64,000 bases of DNA from Pterobdella sp. o SKG-2022 (Eukaryota; Annelida; Clitellata; Hirudinida; Piscicolidae): NCBI GenBank assembly GCA_964035795.1, contig OZ038321.1, forward strand, positions 7,786,079-7,850,078. Direction: 5' to 3'. A model generated the notes under the pieces. It made no database searches. It was not told the origin of the DNA and saw only the letters and a program-made list of their open reading frames with translations. This document shows positions 42,101 through 54,100 of this stretch, piece after piece. Position 1 is the stretch's first letter, and each line of letters opens with the position of its first letter. Made by a program: the position numbers and the translations under genes.

Positions 42101-45100
42101 AAGTTGTTGTTACAGTTATTGTAGTTGGCGTTGTTGTTTCTACAGTAGTAACTGTTGGCGTAGATTTAGACAACATTTCTGTCGTTGTTGTCATAATAAC
42201 AGTTGTTGTTTGCGTTGATGTTGCAATCGTTGTCGAAACTGTTGTAGCTGTAGCCAATGAAGTTGTTGTTACAGTTATTGTAGTTGGCGTTGTTGTTTCT
42301 ACAGTAGTAACTGTTGGCGTAGATTTAGACAACATTTCTGTCGTTGTTGTCATAATAACAGTTGTTGTTTGCGTTGATGTTGCAATCGTTGTCGAAACTG
42401 TTGTAGCTGTAGCCAATGAAGTTGTTGTTACAGTTATTGTAGTTGGCGTTGTTGTTTCTACAGTAGTAACTGTTGGCGTAGATTTAGACAACATTTCTGT
42501 CGTTGTTGTCATAATAACAGTTGTTGTTTGCGTTGATGTTGCAATCGTTGTCGAAACTGTTGTAGCTGTAGCCAATGAAGTTGTTGTTACAGTTATTGTA
42601 GTTGGCGTTGTTGTTTCTACAGTAGTAACTGTTGGCGTAGATTTAGACAACATTTCTGTCGTTGTTGTCATAATAACAGTTGTTGTTTGCGTTGATGTTG
42701 CAATCGTTGTCGAAACTGTTGTAGCTGTAGCCAATGAAGTTGTTGTTACAGTTATTGTAGTTGGCGTTGTTGTTTCTACAGTAGTAACTGTTGGCGTAGA
42801 TTTAGACAACATTTCTGTCGTTGTTGTCATAATAACAGTTGTTGTTTGCGTTGATGTTGCAATCGTTGTCGAAACTGTTGTAGCTGTAGCCAATGAAGTT
42901 GTTGTTACAGTTATTGTAGTTGGCGTTGTTGTTTCTACAGTAGTAACTGTTGGCGTAGATTTAGACAACATTTCTGTCGTTGTTGTCATAATAACAGTTG
43001 TTGTTTGCGTTGATGTTGCAATCGTTGTCGAAACTGTTGTAGCTGTAGCCAATGAAGTTGTTGTTACAGTTATTGTAGTTGGCGTTGTTGTTTCTACAGT
43101 AGTAACTGTTGGCGTAGATTTAGACAACATTTCTGTCGTTGTTGTCATAATAACAGTTGTTGTTTGCGTTGATGTTGCAATCGTTGTCGAAACTGTTGTA
43201 GCTGTAGCCAATGAAGTTGTTGTTACAGTTATTGTAGTTGGCGTTGTTGTTTCTACAGTAGTAACTGTTGGCGTAGATTTAGACAACATTTCTGTCGTTG
43301 TTGTCATAATAACAGTTGTTGTTTGCGTTGATGTTGCAATCGTTGTCGAAACTGTTGTAGCTGTAGCCAATGAAGTTGTTGTTACAGTTATTGTAGTTGG
43401 CGTTGTTGTTTCTACAGTAGTAACTGTTGGCGTAGATTTAGACAACATTTCTGTCGTTGTTGTCATAATAACAGTTGTTGTTTGCGTTGATGTTGCAATC
43501 GTTGTCGAAACTGTTGTAGCTGTAGCCAATGAAGTTGTTGTTACAGTTATTGTAGTTGGCGTTGTTGTTTCTACAGTAGTAACTGTTGGCGTAGATTTAG
43601 ACAACATTTCTGTCGTTGTTGTCATAATAACAGTTGTTGTTTGCGTTGATGTTGCAATCGTTGTCGAAACTGTTGTAGCTGTAGCCAATGAAGTTGTTGT
43701 TACAGTTATTGTAGTTGGCGTTGTTGTTTCTACAGTAGTAACTGTTGGCGTAGATTTAGACAACATTTCTGTCGTTGTTGTCATAATAACAGTTGTTGTT
43801 TGCGTTGATGTTGCAATCGTTGTCGAAACTGTTGTAGCTGTAGCCAATGAAGTTGTTGTTACAGTTATTGTAGTTGGCGTTGTTGTTTCTACAGTAGTAA
43901 CTGTTGGCGTAGATTTAGACAACATTTCTGTCGTTGTTGTCATAATAACAGTTGTTGTTTGCGTTGATGTTGCAATCGTTGTCGAAACTGTTGTAGCTGT
44001 AGCCAATGAAGTTGTTGTTACAGTTATTGTAGTTGGCGTTGTTGTTTCTACAGTAGTAACTGTTGGCGTAGATTTAGACAACATTTCTGTCGTTGTTGTC
44101 ATAATAACAGTTGTTGTTTGCGTTGATGTTGCAATCGTTGTCGAAACTGTTGTAGCTGTAGCCAATGAAGTTGTTGTTACAGTTATTGTAGTTGGCGTTG
44201 TTGTTTCTACAGTAGTAACTGTTGGCGTAGATTTAGACAACATTTCTGTCGTTGTTGTCATAATAACAGTTGTTGTTTGCGTTGATGTTGCAATCGTTGT
44301 CGAAACTGTTGTAGCTGTAGCCAATGAAGTTGTTGTTACAGTTATTGTAGTTGGCGTTGTTGTTTCTACAGTAGTAACTGTTGGCGTAGATTTAGACAAC
44401 ATTTCTGTCGTTGTTGTCATAATAACAGTTGTTGTTTGCGTTGATGTTGCAATCGTTGTCGAAACTGTTGTAGCTGTAGCCAATGAAGTTGTTGTTACAG
44501 TTATTGTAGTTGGCGTTGTTGTTTCTACAGTAGTAACTGTTGGCGTAGATTTAGACAACATTTCTGTCGTTGTTGTCATAATAACAGTTGTTGTTTGCGT
44601 TGATGTTGCAATCGTTGTCGAAACTGTTGTAGCTGTAGCCAATGAAGTTGTTGTTACAGTTATTGTAGTTGGCGTTGTTGTTTCTACAGTAGTAACTGTT
44701 GGCGTAGATTTAGACAACATTTCTGTCGTTGTTGTCATAATAACAGTTGTTGTTTGCGTTGATGTTGCAATCGTTGTCGAAACTGTTGTAGCTGTAGCCA
44801 ATGAAGTTGTTGTTACAGTTATTGTAGTTGGCGTTGTTGTTTCTACAGTAGTAACTGTTGGCGTAGATTTAGACAACATTTCTGTCGTTGTTGTCATAAT
44901 AACAGTTGTTGTTTGCGTTGATGTTGCAATCGTTGTCGAAACTGTTGTAGCTGTAGCCAATGAAGTTGTTGTTACAGTTATTGTAGTTGGCGTTGTTGTT
45001 TCTACAGTAGTAACTGTTGGCGTAGATTTAGACAACATTTCTGTCGTTGTTGTCATAATAACAGTTGTTGTTTGCGTTGATGTTGCAATCGTTGTCGAAA

Positions 45101-48100
45101 CTGTTGTAGCTGTAGCCAATGAAGTTGTTGTTACAGTTATTGTAGTTGGCGTTGTTGTTTCTACAGTAGTAACTGTTGGCGTAGATTTAGACAACATTTC
45201 TGTCGTTGTTGTCATAATAACAGTTGTTGTTTGCGTTGATGTTGCAATCGTTGTCGAAACTGTTGTAGCTGTAGCCAATGAAGTTGTTGTTACAGTTATT
45301 GTAGTTGGCGTTGTTGTTTCTACAGTAGTAACTGTTGGCGTAGATTTAGACAACATTTCTGTCGTTGTTGTCATAATAACAGTTGTTGTTTGCGTTGATG
45401 TTGCAATCGTTGTCGAAACTGTTGTAGCTGTAGCCAATGAAGTTGTTGTTACAGTTATTGTAGTTGGCGTTGTTGTTTCTACAGTAGTAACTGTTGGCGT
45501 AGATTTAGACAACATTTCTGTCGTTGTTGTCATAATAACAGTTGTTGTTTGCGTTGATGTTGCAATCGTTGTCGAAACTGTTGTAGCTGTAGCCAATGAA
45601 GTTGTTGTTACAGTTATTGTAGTTGGCGTTGTTGTTTCTACAGTAGTAACTGTTGGCGTAGATTTAGACAACATTTCTGTCGTTGTTGTCATAATAACAG
45701 TTGTTGTTTGCGTTGATGTTGCAATCGTTGTCGAAACTGTTGTAGCTGTAGCCAATGAAGTTGTTGTTACAGTTATTGTAGTTGGCGTTGTTGTTTCTAC
45801 AGTAGTAACTGTTGGCGTAGATTTAGACAACATTTCTGTCGTTGTTGTCATAATAACAGTTGTTGTTTGCGTTGATGTTGCAATCGTTGTCGAAACTGTT
45901 GTAGCTGTAGCCAATGAAGTTGTTGTTACAGTTATTGTAGTTGGCGTTGTTGTTTCTACAGTAGTAACTGTTGGCGTAGATTTAGACAACATTTCTGTCG
46001 TTGTTGTCATAATAACAGTTGTTGTTTGCGTTGATGTTGCAATCGTTGTCGAAACTGTTGTAGCTGTAGCCAATGAAGTTGTTGTTACAGTTATTGTAGT
46101 TGGCGTTGTTGTTTCTACAGTAGTAACTGTTGGCGTAGATTTAGACAACATTTCTGTCGTTGTTGTCATAATAACAGTTGTTGTTTGCGTTGATGTTGCA
46201 ATCGTTGTCGAAACTGTTGTAGCTGTAGCCAATGAAGTTGTTGTTACAGTTATTGTAGTTGGCGTTGTTGTTTCTACAGTAGTAACTGTTGGCGTAGATT
46301 TAGACAACATTTCTGTCGTTGTTGTCATAATAACAGTTGTTGTTTGCGTTGATGTTGCAATCGTTGTCGAAACTGTTGTAGCTGTAGCCAATGAAGTTGT
46401 TGTTACAGAAATTGTAGTTGGCGTTGTTGTTTCTACAGTAGTAACTGTTGGCGTAGATTTAGACAACATTTCTGTCGTTGTTGTCATAATAACAGTTGTT
46501 GTTTGCGTTGATGTTGCAATCGTTGTCGAAACTGTTGTATCTGTAGCCAATGAAATTGTTGTTACAGAATGTGTAGTTGGCGTTATTGTTTCTACAGTAG
46601 TAACTGTTGGCGTAGATTTAGACAACATTTCTGTCGTTGTTGTCATAATAACAGTTGTTGTTTGCGTTGATGTTGCAATCGTTGTCGAAACTGTTGTAGC
46701 TGTAGCCAATGAAGTTGTTGTTACAGTTATTGTAGTTGGCGTTGTTGTTTCTACAGTAGTAACTGTTGGCGTAGATTTAGACAACATTTCTGTCGTTGTT
46801 GTCATAATAACAGTTGTTGTTTGCGTTGATGTTGCAATCGCTGTCGAAACTGTTGTAGCTGTAGCCAATGAAGTTGTTGTTACAGTTATTGTAGTTGGCG
46901 TTGTTGTTTCTACAGTAGTAACTGTTGGCGTAGATTTAGACAACATTTCTGTCGTTGTTGTCATAATAACAGTTGTTGTTTGCGTTGATGTTGCAATCGT
47001 TGTCGAAACTGTTGTAGCTGTAGCCAATGAAGTTGTTGTTACAGTTATTGTAGTTGGCGTTGTTGTTTCTACAGTAGTAACTGTTGGCGTAGATTTAGAC
47101 AACATTTCTGTCGTTGTTGTCATAATAACAGTTGTTGTTTGCGTTGATGTTGCAATCGTTGTCGAAACTGTTGTATCTGTAGCCAATGAAGTTGTTGTTA
47201 CAGTTATTGTAGTTGGCGTTGTTGTTTCTACAGTAGTAACTGTTGGCGTAGATTTAGACAACATTTCTGTCGTTGTTGTCATAATAACAGTTGTTGTTTG
47301 CGTTGATGTTGCAATCGTTGTCGAAACTGTTGTAGCTGTAGCCAATGAAGTTGTTGTTACAGAAATTGTAGTTGGCGTTGTTGTTTCTACAGTAGTAACT
47401 GTTGGCGTAGATTTAGACAACATTTCTGTCGTTGTTGTCATAATAACAGTTGTTGTTTGCGTTGATGTTGCAATCGTTGTCGAAACTGTTGTAGCTGTAG
47501 CCAATGAAGTTGTTGTTACAGTTATTGTAGTTGGCGTTGTTGTTTCTACAGTAGTAACTGTTGGCGTAGATTTAGACAACATTTCTGTCGTTGTTGTCAT
47601 AATAACAGTTGTTGTTTGCGTTGATGTTGCAATCGTTGTCGAAACTGTTGTAGCTGTAGCCAATGAAGTTGTTGTTACAGAAATTGTAGTTGGCGTTGTT
47701 GTTTCTACAGTAGTAACTGTTGGCGTAGATTTAGACAACATTTCTGTCGTTGTTGTCATAATAACAGTTGTTGTTTGCGTTGATGTTGCAATCGTTGTCG
47801 AAACTGTTGTAGCTGTAGCCAATGAAGTTGTTGTTACAGAAATTGTAGTTGGCGTTGTTGTTTCTACAGTAGTAACTGTTGGCGTAGATTTAGACAACAT
47901 TTCTGTCGTTGTTGTCATAATAACAGTTGTTGTTTGCGTTGATGTTGCAATCGTTGTCGAAACTGTTGTATCTGTAGCCAATGAAATTGTTGTTACAGAA
48001 ATTGTAGTTGGCGTTGTTGTTTCTACAGTAGTAACTGTTGGCGTAGATTTAGACAACATTTCTGTCGTTATTGTCATAATAACAGTTGTTGTTTGCGTTG

Positions 48101-51100
48101 ATGTTGCAATCGTTGTCGAAACTGTTGTAGCTGTAGCCAATGAAGTTGTTGTTACAGAAATTGTAGTTGGCGTTGTTGTTTCTACAGTAGTAACTGTTGG
48201 CGTAGATTTAGACAACATTTCTGTCGTTGTTGTCATAATAACAGTTGTTGTTTGCGTTGATGTTGCAATCGTTGTCGAAACTGTTGTAGCTGTAGCCAAT
48301 GAAGTTGTTGTTACAGTTATTGTAGTTGGCGTTGTTGTTTCTACAGTAGTAACTGTTGGCGTAGATTTAGACAACATTTCTGTCGTTGTTGTCATAATAA
48401 CAGTTGTTGTTTGCGTTGATGTTGCAATCGTTGTCGAAACTGTTGTAGCTGTAGCCAATGAAGTTGTTGTTACAGTTATTGTAGTTGGCGTTGTTGTTTC
48501 TACAGTAGTAACTGTTGGCGTAGATTTAGACAACATTTCTGTCGTTGTTGTCATAATAACAGTTGTTGTTTGCGTTGATGTTGCAATCGTTGTCGAAACT
48601 GTTGTAGCTGTAGCCAATGAAGTTGTTGTTACAGTTATTGTAGTTGGCGTTGTTGTTTCTACAGTAGTAACTGTTGGCGTAGATTTAGACAACATTTCTG
48701 TCGTTGTTGTCATAATAACAGTTGTTGTTTGCGTTGATGTTGCAATCGTTGTCGAAACTGTTGTAGCTGTAGCCAATGAAGTTGTTGTTACAGTTATTGT
48801 AGTTGGCGTTGTTGTTTCTACAGTAGTAACTGTTGGCGTAGATTTAGACAACATTTCTGTCGTTGTTGTCATAATAACAGTTGTTGTTTGCGTTGATGTT
48901 GCAATCGTTGTCGAAACTGTTGTAGCTGTAGCCAATGAAGTTGTTGTTACAGAAATTGTAGTTGGCGTTGTTGTTTCTACAGTAGTAACTGTTGGCGTAG
49001 ATTTAGACAACATTTCTGTCGTTGTTGTCATAATAACAGTTGTTGTTTGCGTTGATGTTGCAATCGTTGTCGAAACTGTTGTAGCTGTAGCCAATGAAGT
49101 TGTTGTTACAGTTATTGTAGTTGGCGTTGTTGTTTCTACAGTAGTAACTGTTGGCGTAGATTTAGACAACATTTCTGTCGTTGTTGTCATAATAACAGTT
49201 GTTGTTTGCGTTGATGTTGCAATCGTTGTCGAAACTGTTGTAGCTGTAGCCAATGAAGTTGTTGTTACAGTTATTCTAGTTGGCGTTGTTGTTTCTACAG
49301 TAGTAACTGTTGGCGTAGATTTAGACAACATTTCTGTCGTTGTTGTCATAATAACAGTTGTTGTTTGCGTTGATGTTGCAATCGTTGTCGAAACTGTTGT
49401 ATCTGTAGCCAATGAAATTGTTGTTACAGAAATTGTAGTTGGCGTTGTTGTTTCTACAGTAGTAACTGTTGGCGTAGATTTAGACAACATTTCTGTCGTT
49501 GTTGTCATAATAACAGTTGTTGTTTGCGTTGATGTTGCAATCGTTGTCGAAACTGTTGTAGCTGTAGCCAATGAAGTTGTTGTTACAGAAATTGTAGTTG
49601 GCGTTGTTGTTTCTACAGTAGTAACTGTTGGCGTAGATTTAGACAACATTTCTGTCGTTGTTGTCATAATAACAGTTGTTGTTTGCGTTGATGTTGCAAT
49701 CGTTGTCGAAACTGTTGTAGCTGTAGCCAATGAAGTTGTTGTTACAGTTATTGTAGTTGGCGTTGTTGTTTCTACAGTAGTAACTGTTGGCGTAGATTTA
49801 GACAACATTTCTGTCGTTGTTGTCATAATAACAGTTGTTGTTTGCGTTGATGTTGCAATCGTTGTCGAAACTGTTGTAGCTGTAGCCAATGAAGTTGTTG
49901 TTACAGAAATTGTAGTTGGCGTTGTTGTTTCTACAGTAGTAACTGTTGGCGTAGATTTAGACAACATTTCTGTCGTTGTTGTCATAATAACAGTTGTTGT
50001 TTGCGTTGATGTTGCAATCGTTGTCGAAACTGTTGTATCTGTAGCCAATGAAATTGTTGTTACAGAAATTGTAGTTGGCGTTGTTGTTTCTACAGTAGTA
50101 ACTGTTGGCGTAGATTTAGACAACATTTCTGTCGTTGTTGTCATAATAACAGTTGTTGTTTGCGTTGATGTTGCAATCGTTGTCGAAACTGTTGTAGCTG
50201 TAGCCAATGAAGTTGTTGTTACAGAAATTGTAGTTGGCGTTGTTGTTTCTACAGTAGTAACTGTTGGCGTAGATTTAGACAACATTTCTGTCGTTGTTGT
50301 CATAATAACAGTTGTTGTTTGCGTTGATGTTGCAATCGTTGTCGAAACTGTTGTAGCTGTAGCCAATGAAGTTGTTGTTACAGTTATTGTAGTTGGCGTT
50401 GTTGTTTCTACAGTAGTAACTGTTGGCGTAGATTTAGACAACATTTCTGTCGTTGTTGTCATAATAACAGTTGTTGTTTGCGTTGATGTTGCAATCGTTG
50501 TCGAAACTGTTGTAGCTGTAGCCAATGAAGTTGTTCTTACAGTTATTGTAGTTGGCGTTGTTGTTTCTACAGTAGTAACTGTTGGCGTAGATTTAGACAA
50601 CATTTCTGTCGTTGTTGTCATAATAACAGTTGTTGTTTGCGTTGATGTTGCAATCGTTGTCGAAACTGTTGTAGCTGTAGCCAATGAAGTTGTTGTTACA
50701 GTTATTGTAGTTGGCGTTGTTGTTTCTACAGTAGTAACTGTTGGCGTAGATTTAGACAACATTTCAGTCGTTGTTGTCATAATAACAGTTGTTGTTTGCG
50801 TTGATGTTGCAATCGTTGTCGAAACTGTTGTAGCTGTAGCCAATGAAGTTGTTGTTACAGAAATTGTAGTTGGCGTTGTTGTTTCTACAGTAGTAACTGT
50901 TGGCGTAGATTTAGACAACATTTCTGTCGTTGTTGTCATAATAACAGTTGTTGTTTGCGTTGATGTTGCAATCGTTGTCGAAACTGTTGTAGCTGTAGCC
51001 AATGAAGTTGTTGTTACAGTTATTGTAGTTGGCGTTGTTGTTTCTACAGTAGTAACTGTTGGCGTAGATTTAGACAACATTTCTGTCGTTGTTGTCATAA

Positions 51101-54100
51101 TAACAGTTGTTGTTTGCGTTGATGTTGCAATCGTTGTCGAAACTGTTGTAGCTGTAGCCAATGAAGTTGTTGTTACAGAAATTGTAGTTGGCGTTGTTGT
51201 TTCTACAGTAGTAACTGTTGGCGTAGATTTAGACAACATTTCTGTCGTTGTTGTCATAATAACAGTTGTTGTTTGCGTTGATGTTGCAATCGTTGTCGAA
51301 ACTGTTGTAGCTGTAGCCAATGAAGTTGTTGTTACAGAAATTTTAGTTGGCGTTGTTGTTTCTACAGTAGTAACTGTTGGCGTAGATTTAGACAACATTT
51401 CTGTCGTTGTTGTCATAATAACAGTTGTTGTTTGCGTTGATGTTGCAATCGTTGTCGAAACTGTTGTAGCTGTAGCCAATGAAGTTGTTGTTACACTTAT
51501 TGTAGTTGGCGTTGTTGTTTCTACAGTAGTAACTGTTGGCGTAGATTTAGACAACATTTCTGTCGTTGTTGTCATAATAACAGTTGTTGTTTGCGTTGAT
51601 GTTGCAATCGTTGTCGAAACTGTTGTAGCTGTAGCCAATGAAGTTGTTGTTACAGTTATTGTAGTTGGCGTTGTTGTTTCTACAGTAGTAACTGTTGGCG
51701 TAGATTTAGACAACATTTCTGTCGTTGTTGTCATAATAACAGTTGTTGTTTGCGTTGATGTTGCAATCGTTGTCGAAACTGTTGTAGCTGTAGCCAATGA
51801 AGTTGTTGTTACAGAAATTGTAGTTGGCGTTGTTGTTTCTACAGTAGTAACTGTTGGCGTAGATTTAGACAACATTTCTGTCGTTGTTGTCATAATAACA
51901 GTTGTTGTTTGCGTTGATGTTGCAATCGTTGTCGAAACTGTTGTAGCTGTAGCCAATGAAGTTGTTGTTACAGTTATTGTAGTTGGCGTTGTTGTTTCTA
52001 CAGTAGTAACTGTTGGCGTAGATTTAGACAACATTTCTGTCGTTGTTGTCATAATAACAGTTGTTGTTTGCGTTGATGTTGCAATCGTTGTCGAAACTGT
52101 TGTAGCTGTAGCCAATGAAGTTGTTGTTACAGTTATTGTAGTTGGCGTTGTTGTTTCTACAGTAGTAACTGTTGGCGTAGATTTAGACAACATTTCTGTC
52201 GTTGTTGTCATAATAACAGTTGTTGTTTGCGTTGATGTTGCAATCGTTGTCGAAACTGTTGTAGCTGTAGCCAATGAAGTTGTTGTTACAGTTATTGTAG
52301 TTGGCGTTGTTGTTTCTACAGTAGTAACTGTTGGCGTAGATTTAGACAACATTTCTGTCGTTGTTGTCATAATAACAGTTGTTGTTTGCGTTGATGTTGC
52401 AATCGTTGTCGAAACTGTTGTAGCTGTAGCCAATGAAGTTGTTGTTACAGTTATTGTAGTTGGCGTTGTTGTTTCTACAGTAGTAACTGTTGGCGTAGAT
52501 TTAGACAACATTTCTGTCGTTGTTGTCATAATAACAGTTGTTGTTTGCGTTGATGTTGCAATCGTTGTCGAAACTGTTGTAGCTGTAGCCAATGAAGTTG
52601 TTGTTACAGTTATTGTAGTTGGCGTTGTTGTTTCTACAGTAGTAACTGTTGGCGTAGATTTAGACAACATTTCTGTCGTTGTTGTCATAATAACAGTTGT
52701 TGTTTGCGTTGATGTTGCAATCGTTGTCGAAACTGTTGTAGCTGTAGCCAATGAAGTTGTTGTTACAGTTATTGTAGTTGGCGTTGTTGTTTCTACAGTA
52801 GTAACTGTTGGCGTAGATTTAGACAACATTTCTGTCGTTGTTGTCATAATAACAGTTGTTGTTTGCGTTGATGTTGCAATCGTTGTCGAAACTGTTGTAG
52901 CTGTAGCCAATGAAGTTGTTGTTACAGTTATTGTAGTTGGCGTTGTTGTTTCTACAGTAGTAACTGTTGGCGTAGATTTAGACAACATTTCTGTCGTTGT
53001 TGTCATAATAACAGTTGTTGTTTGCGTTGATGTTGCAATCGTTGTCGAAACTGTTGTAGCTGTAGCCAATGAAGTTGTTGTTACAGTTATTGTAGTTGGC
53101 GTTGTTGTTTCTACAGTAGTAACTGTTGGCGTAGATTTAGACAACATTTCTGTCGTTGTTGTCATAATAACAGTTGTTGTTTGCGTTGATGTTGCAATCG
53201 TTGTCGAAACTGTTGTAGCTGTAGCCAATGAAGTTGTTGTTACAGTTATTGTAGTTGGCGTTGTTGTTTCTACAGTAGTAACTGTTGGCGTAGATTTAGA
53301 CAACATTTCTGTCGTTGTTGTCATAATAACAGTTGTTGTTTGCGTTGATGTTGCAATCGTTGTCGAAACTGTTGTAGCTGTAGCCAATGAAGTTGTTGTT
53401 ACAGTTATTGTAGTTGGCGTTGTTGTTTCTACAGTAGTAACTGTTGGCGTAGATTTAGACAACATTTCTGTCGTTGTTGTCATAATAACAGTTGTTGTTT
53501 GCGTTGATGTTGCAATCGTTGTCGAAACTGTTGTAGCTGTAGCCAATGAAGTTGTTGTTACAGTTATTGTAGTTGGCGTTGTTGTTTCTACAGTAGTAAC
53601 TGTTGGCGTAGATTTAGACAACATTTCTGTCGTTGTTGTCATAATAACAGTTGTTGTTTGCGTTGATGTTGCAATCGTTGTCGAAACTGTTGTAGCTGTA
53701 GCCAATGAAGTTGTTGTTACAGTTATTGTAGTTGGCGTTGTTGTTTCTACAGTAGTAACTGTTGGCGTAGATTTAGACAACATTTCTGTCGTTGTTGTCA
53801 TAATAACAGTTGTTGTTTGCGTTGATGTTGCAATCGTTGTCGAAACTGTTGTAGCTGTAGCCAATGAAGTTGTTGTTACAGTTATTGTAGTTGGCGTTGT
53901 TGTTTCTACAGTAGTAACTGTTGGCGTAGATTTAGACAACATTTCTGTCGTTGTTGTCATAATAACAGTTGTTGTTTGCGTTGATGTTGCAATCGTTGTC
54001 GAAACTGTTGTAGCTGTAGCCAATGAAGTTGTTGTTACAGTTATTGTAGTTGGCGTTGTTGTTTCTACAGTAGTAACTGTTGGCGTAGATTTAGACAACA

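Larger units (their letters stand above)
46270..51834 (-). repeat. Variant-rich segment I, copies 292-326
   Basis: Carries the same Asp16/Ile11/Ser7 haplotype as segment E, at 46540/46555, 47971/47986, 49402/49417 and 50038/50053, and Asp16 alone at 47176. Copy 293 also has Ile6 to His through adjacent changes at 46570-46571 and Thr1 to Ile at 46585. Others: Thr22 to Ala (46841), Thr36 to Ile (48070), Thr5 to Arg (49276), Thr9 to Arg (50536), silent Thr38 (50766), Thr5 to Lys (51343), Thr7 to Ser (51496). The gaa allele is in copies 292, 293, 298, 300-303, 308, 311, 312, 314-316, 320, 322, 323 and 326. The segment combines blocks otherwise found in segments E and A. Confidence 0.85.
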
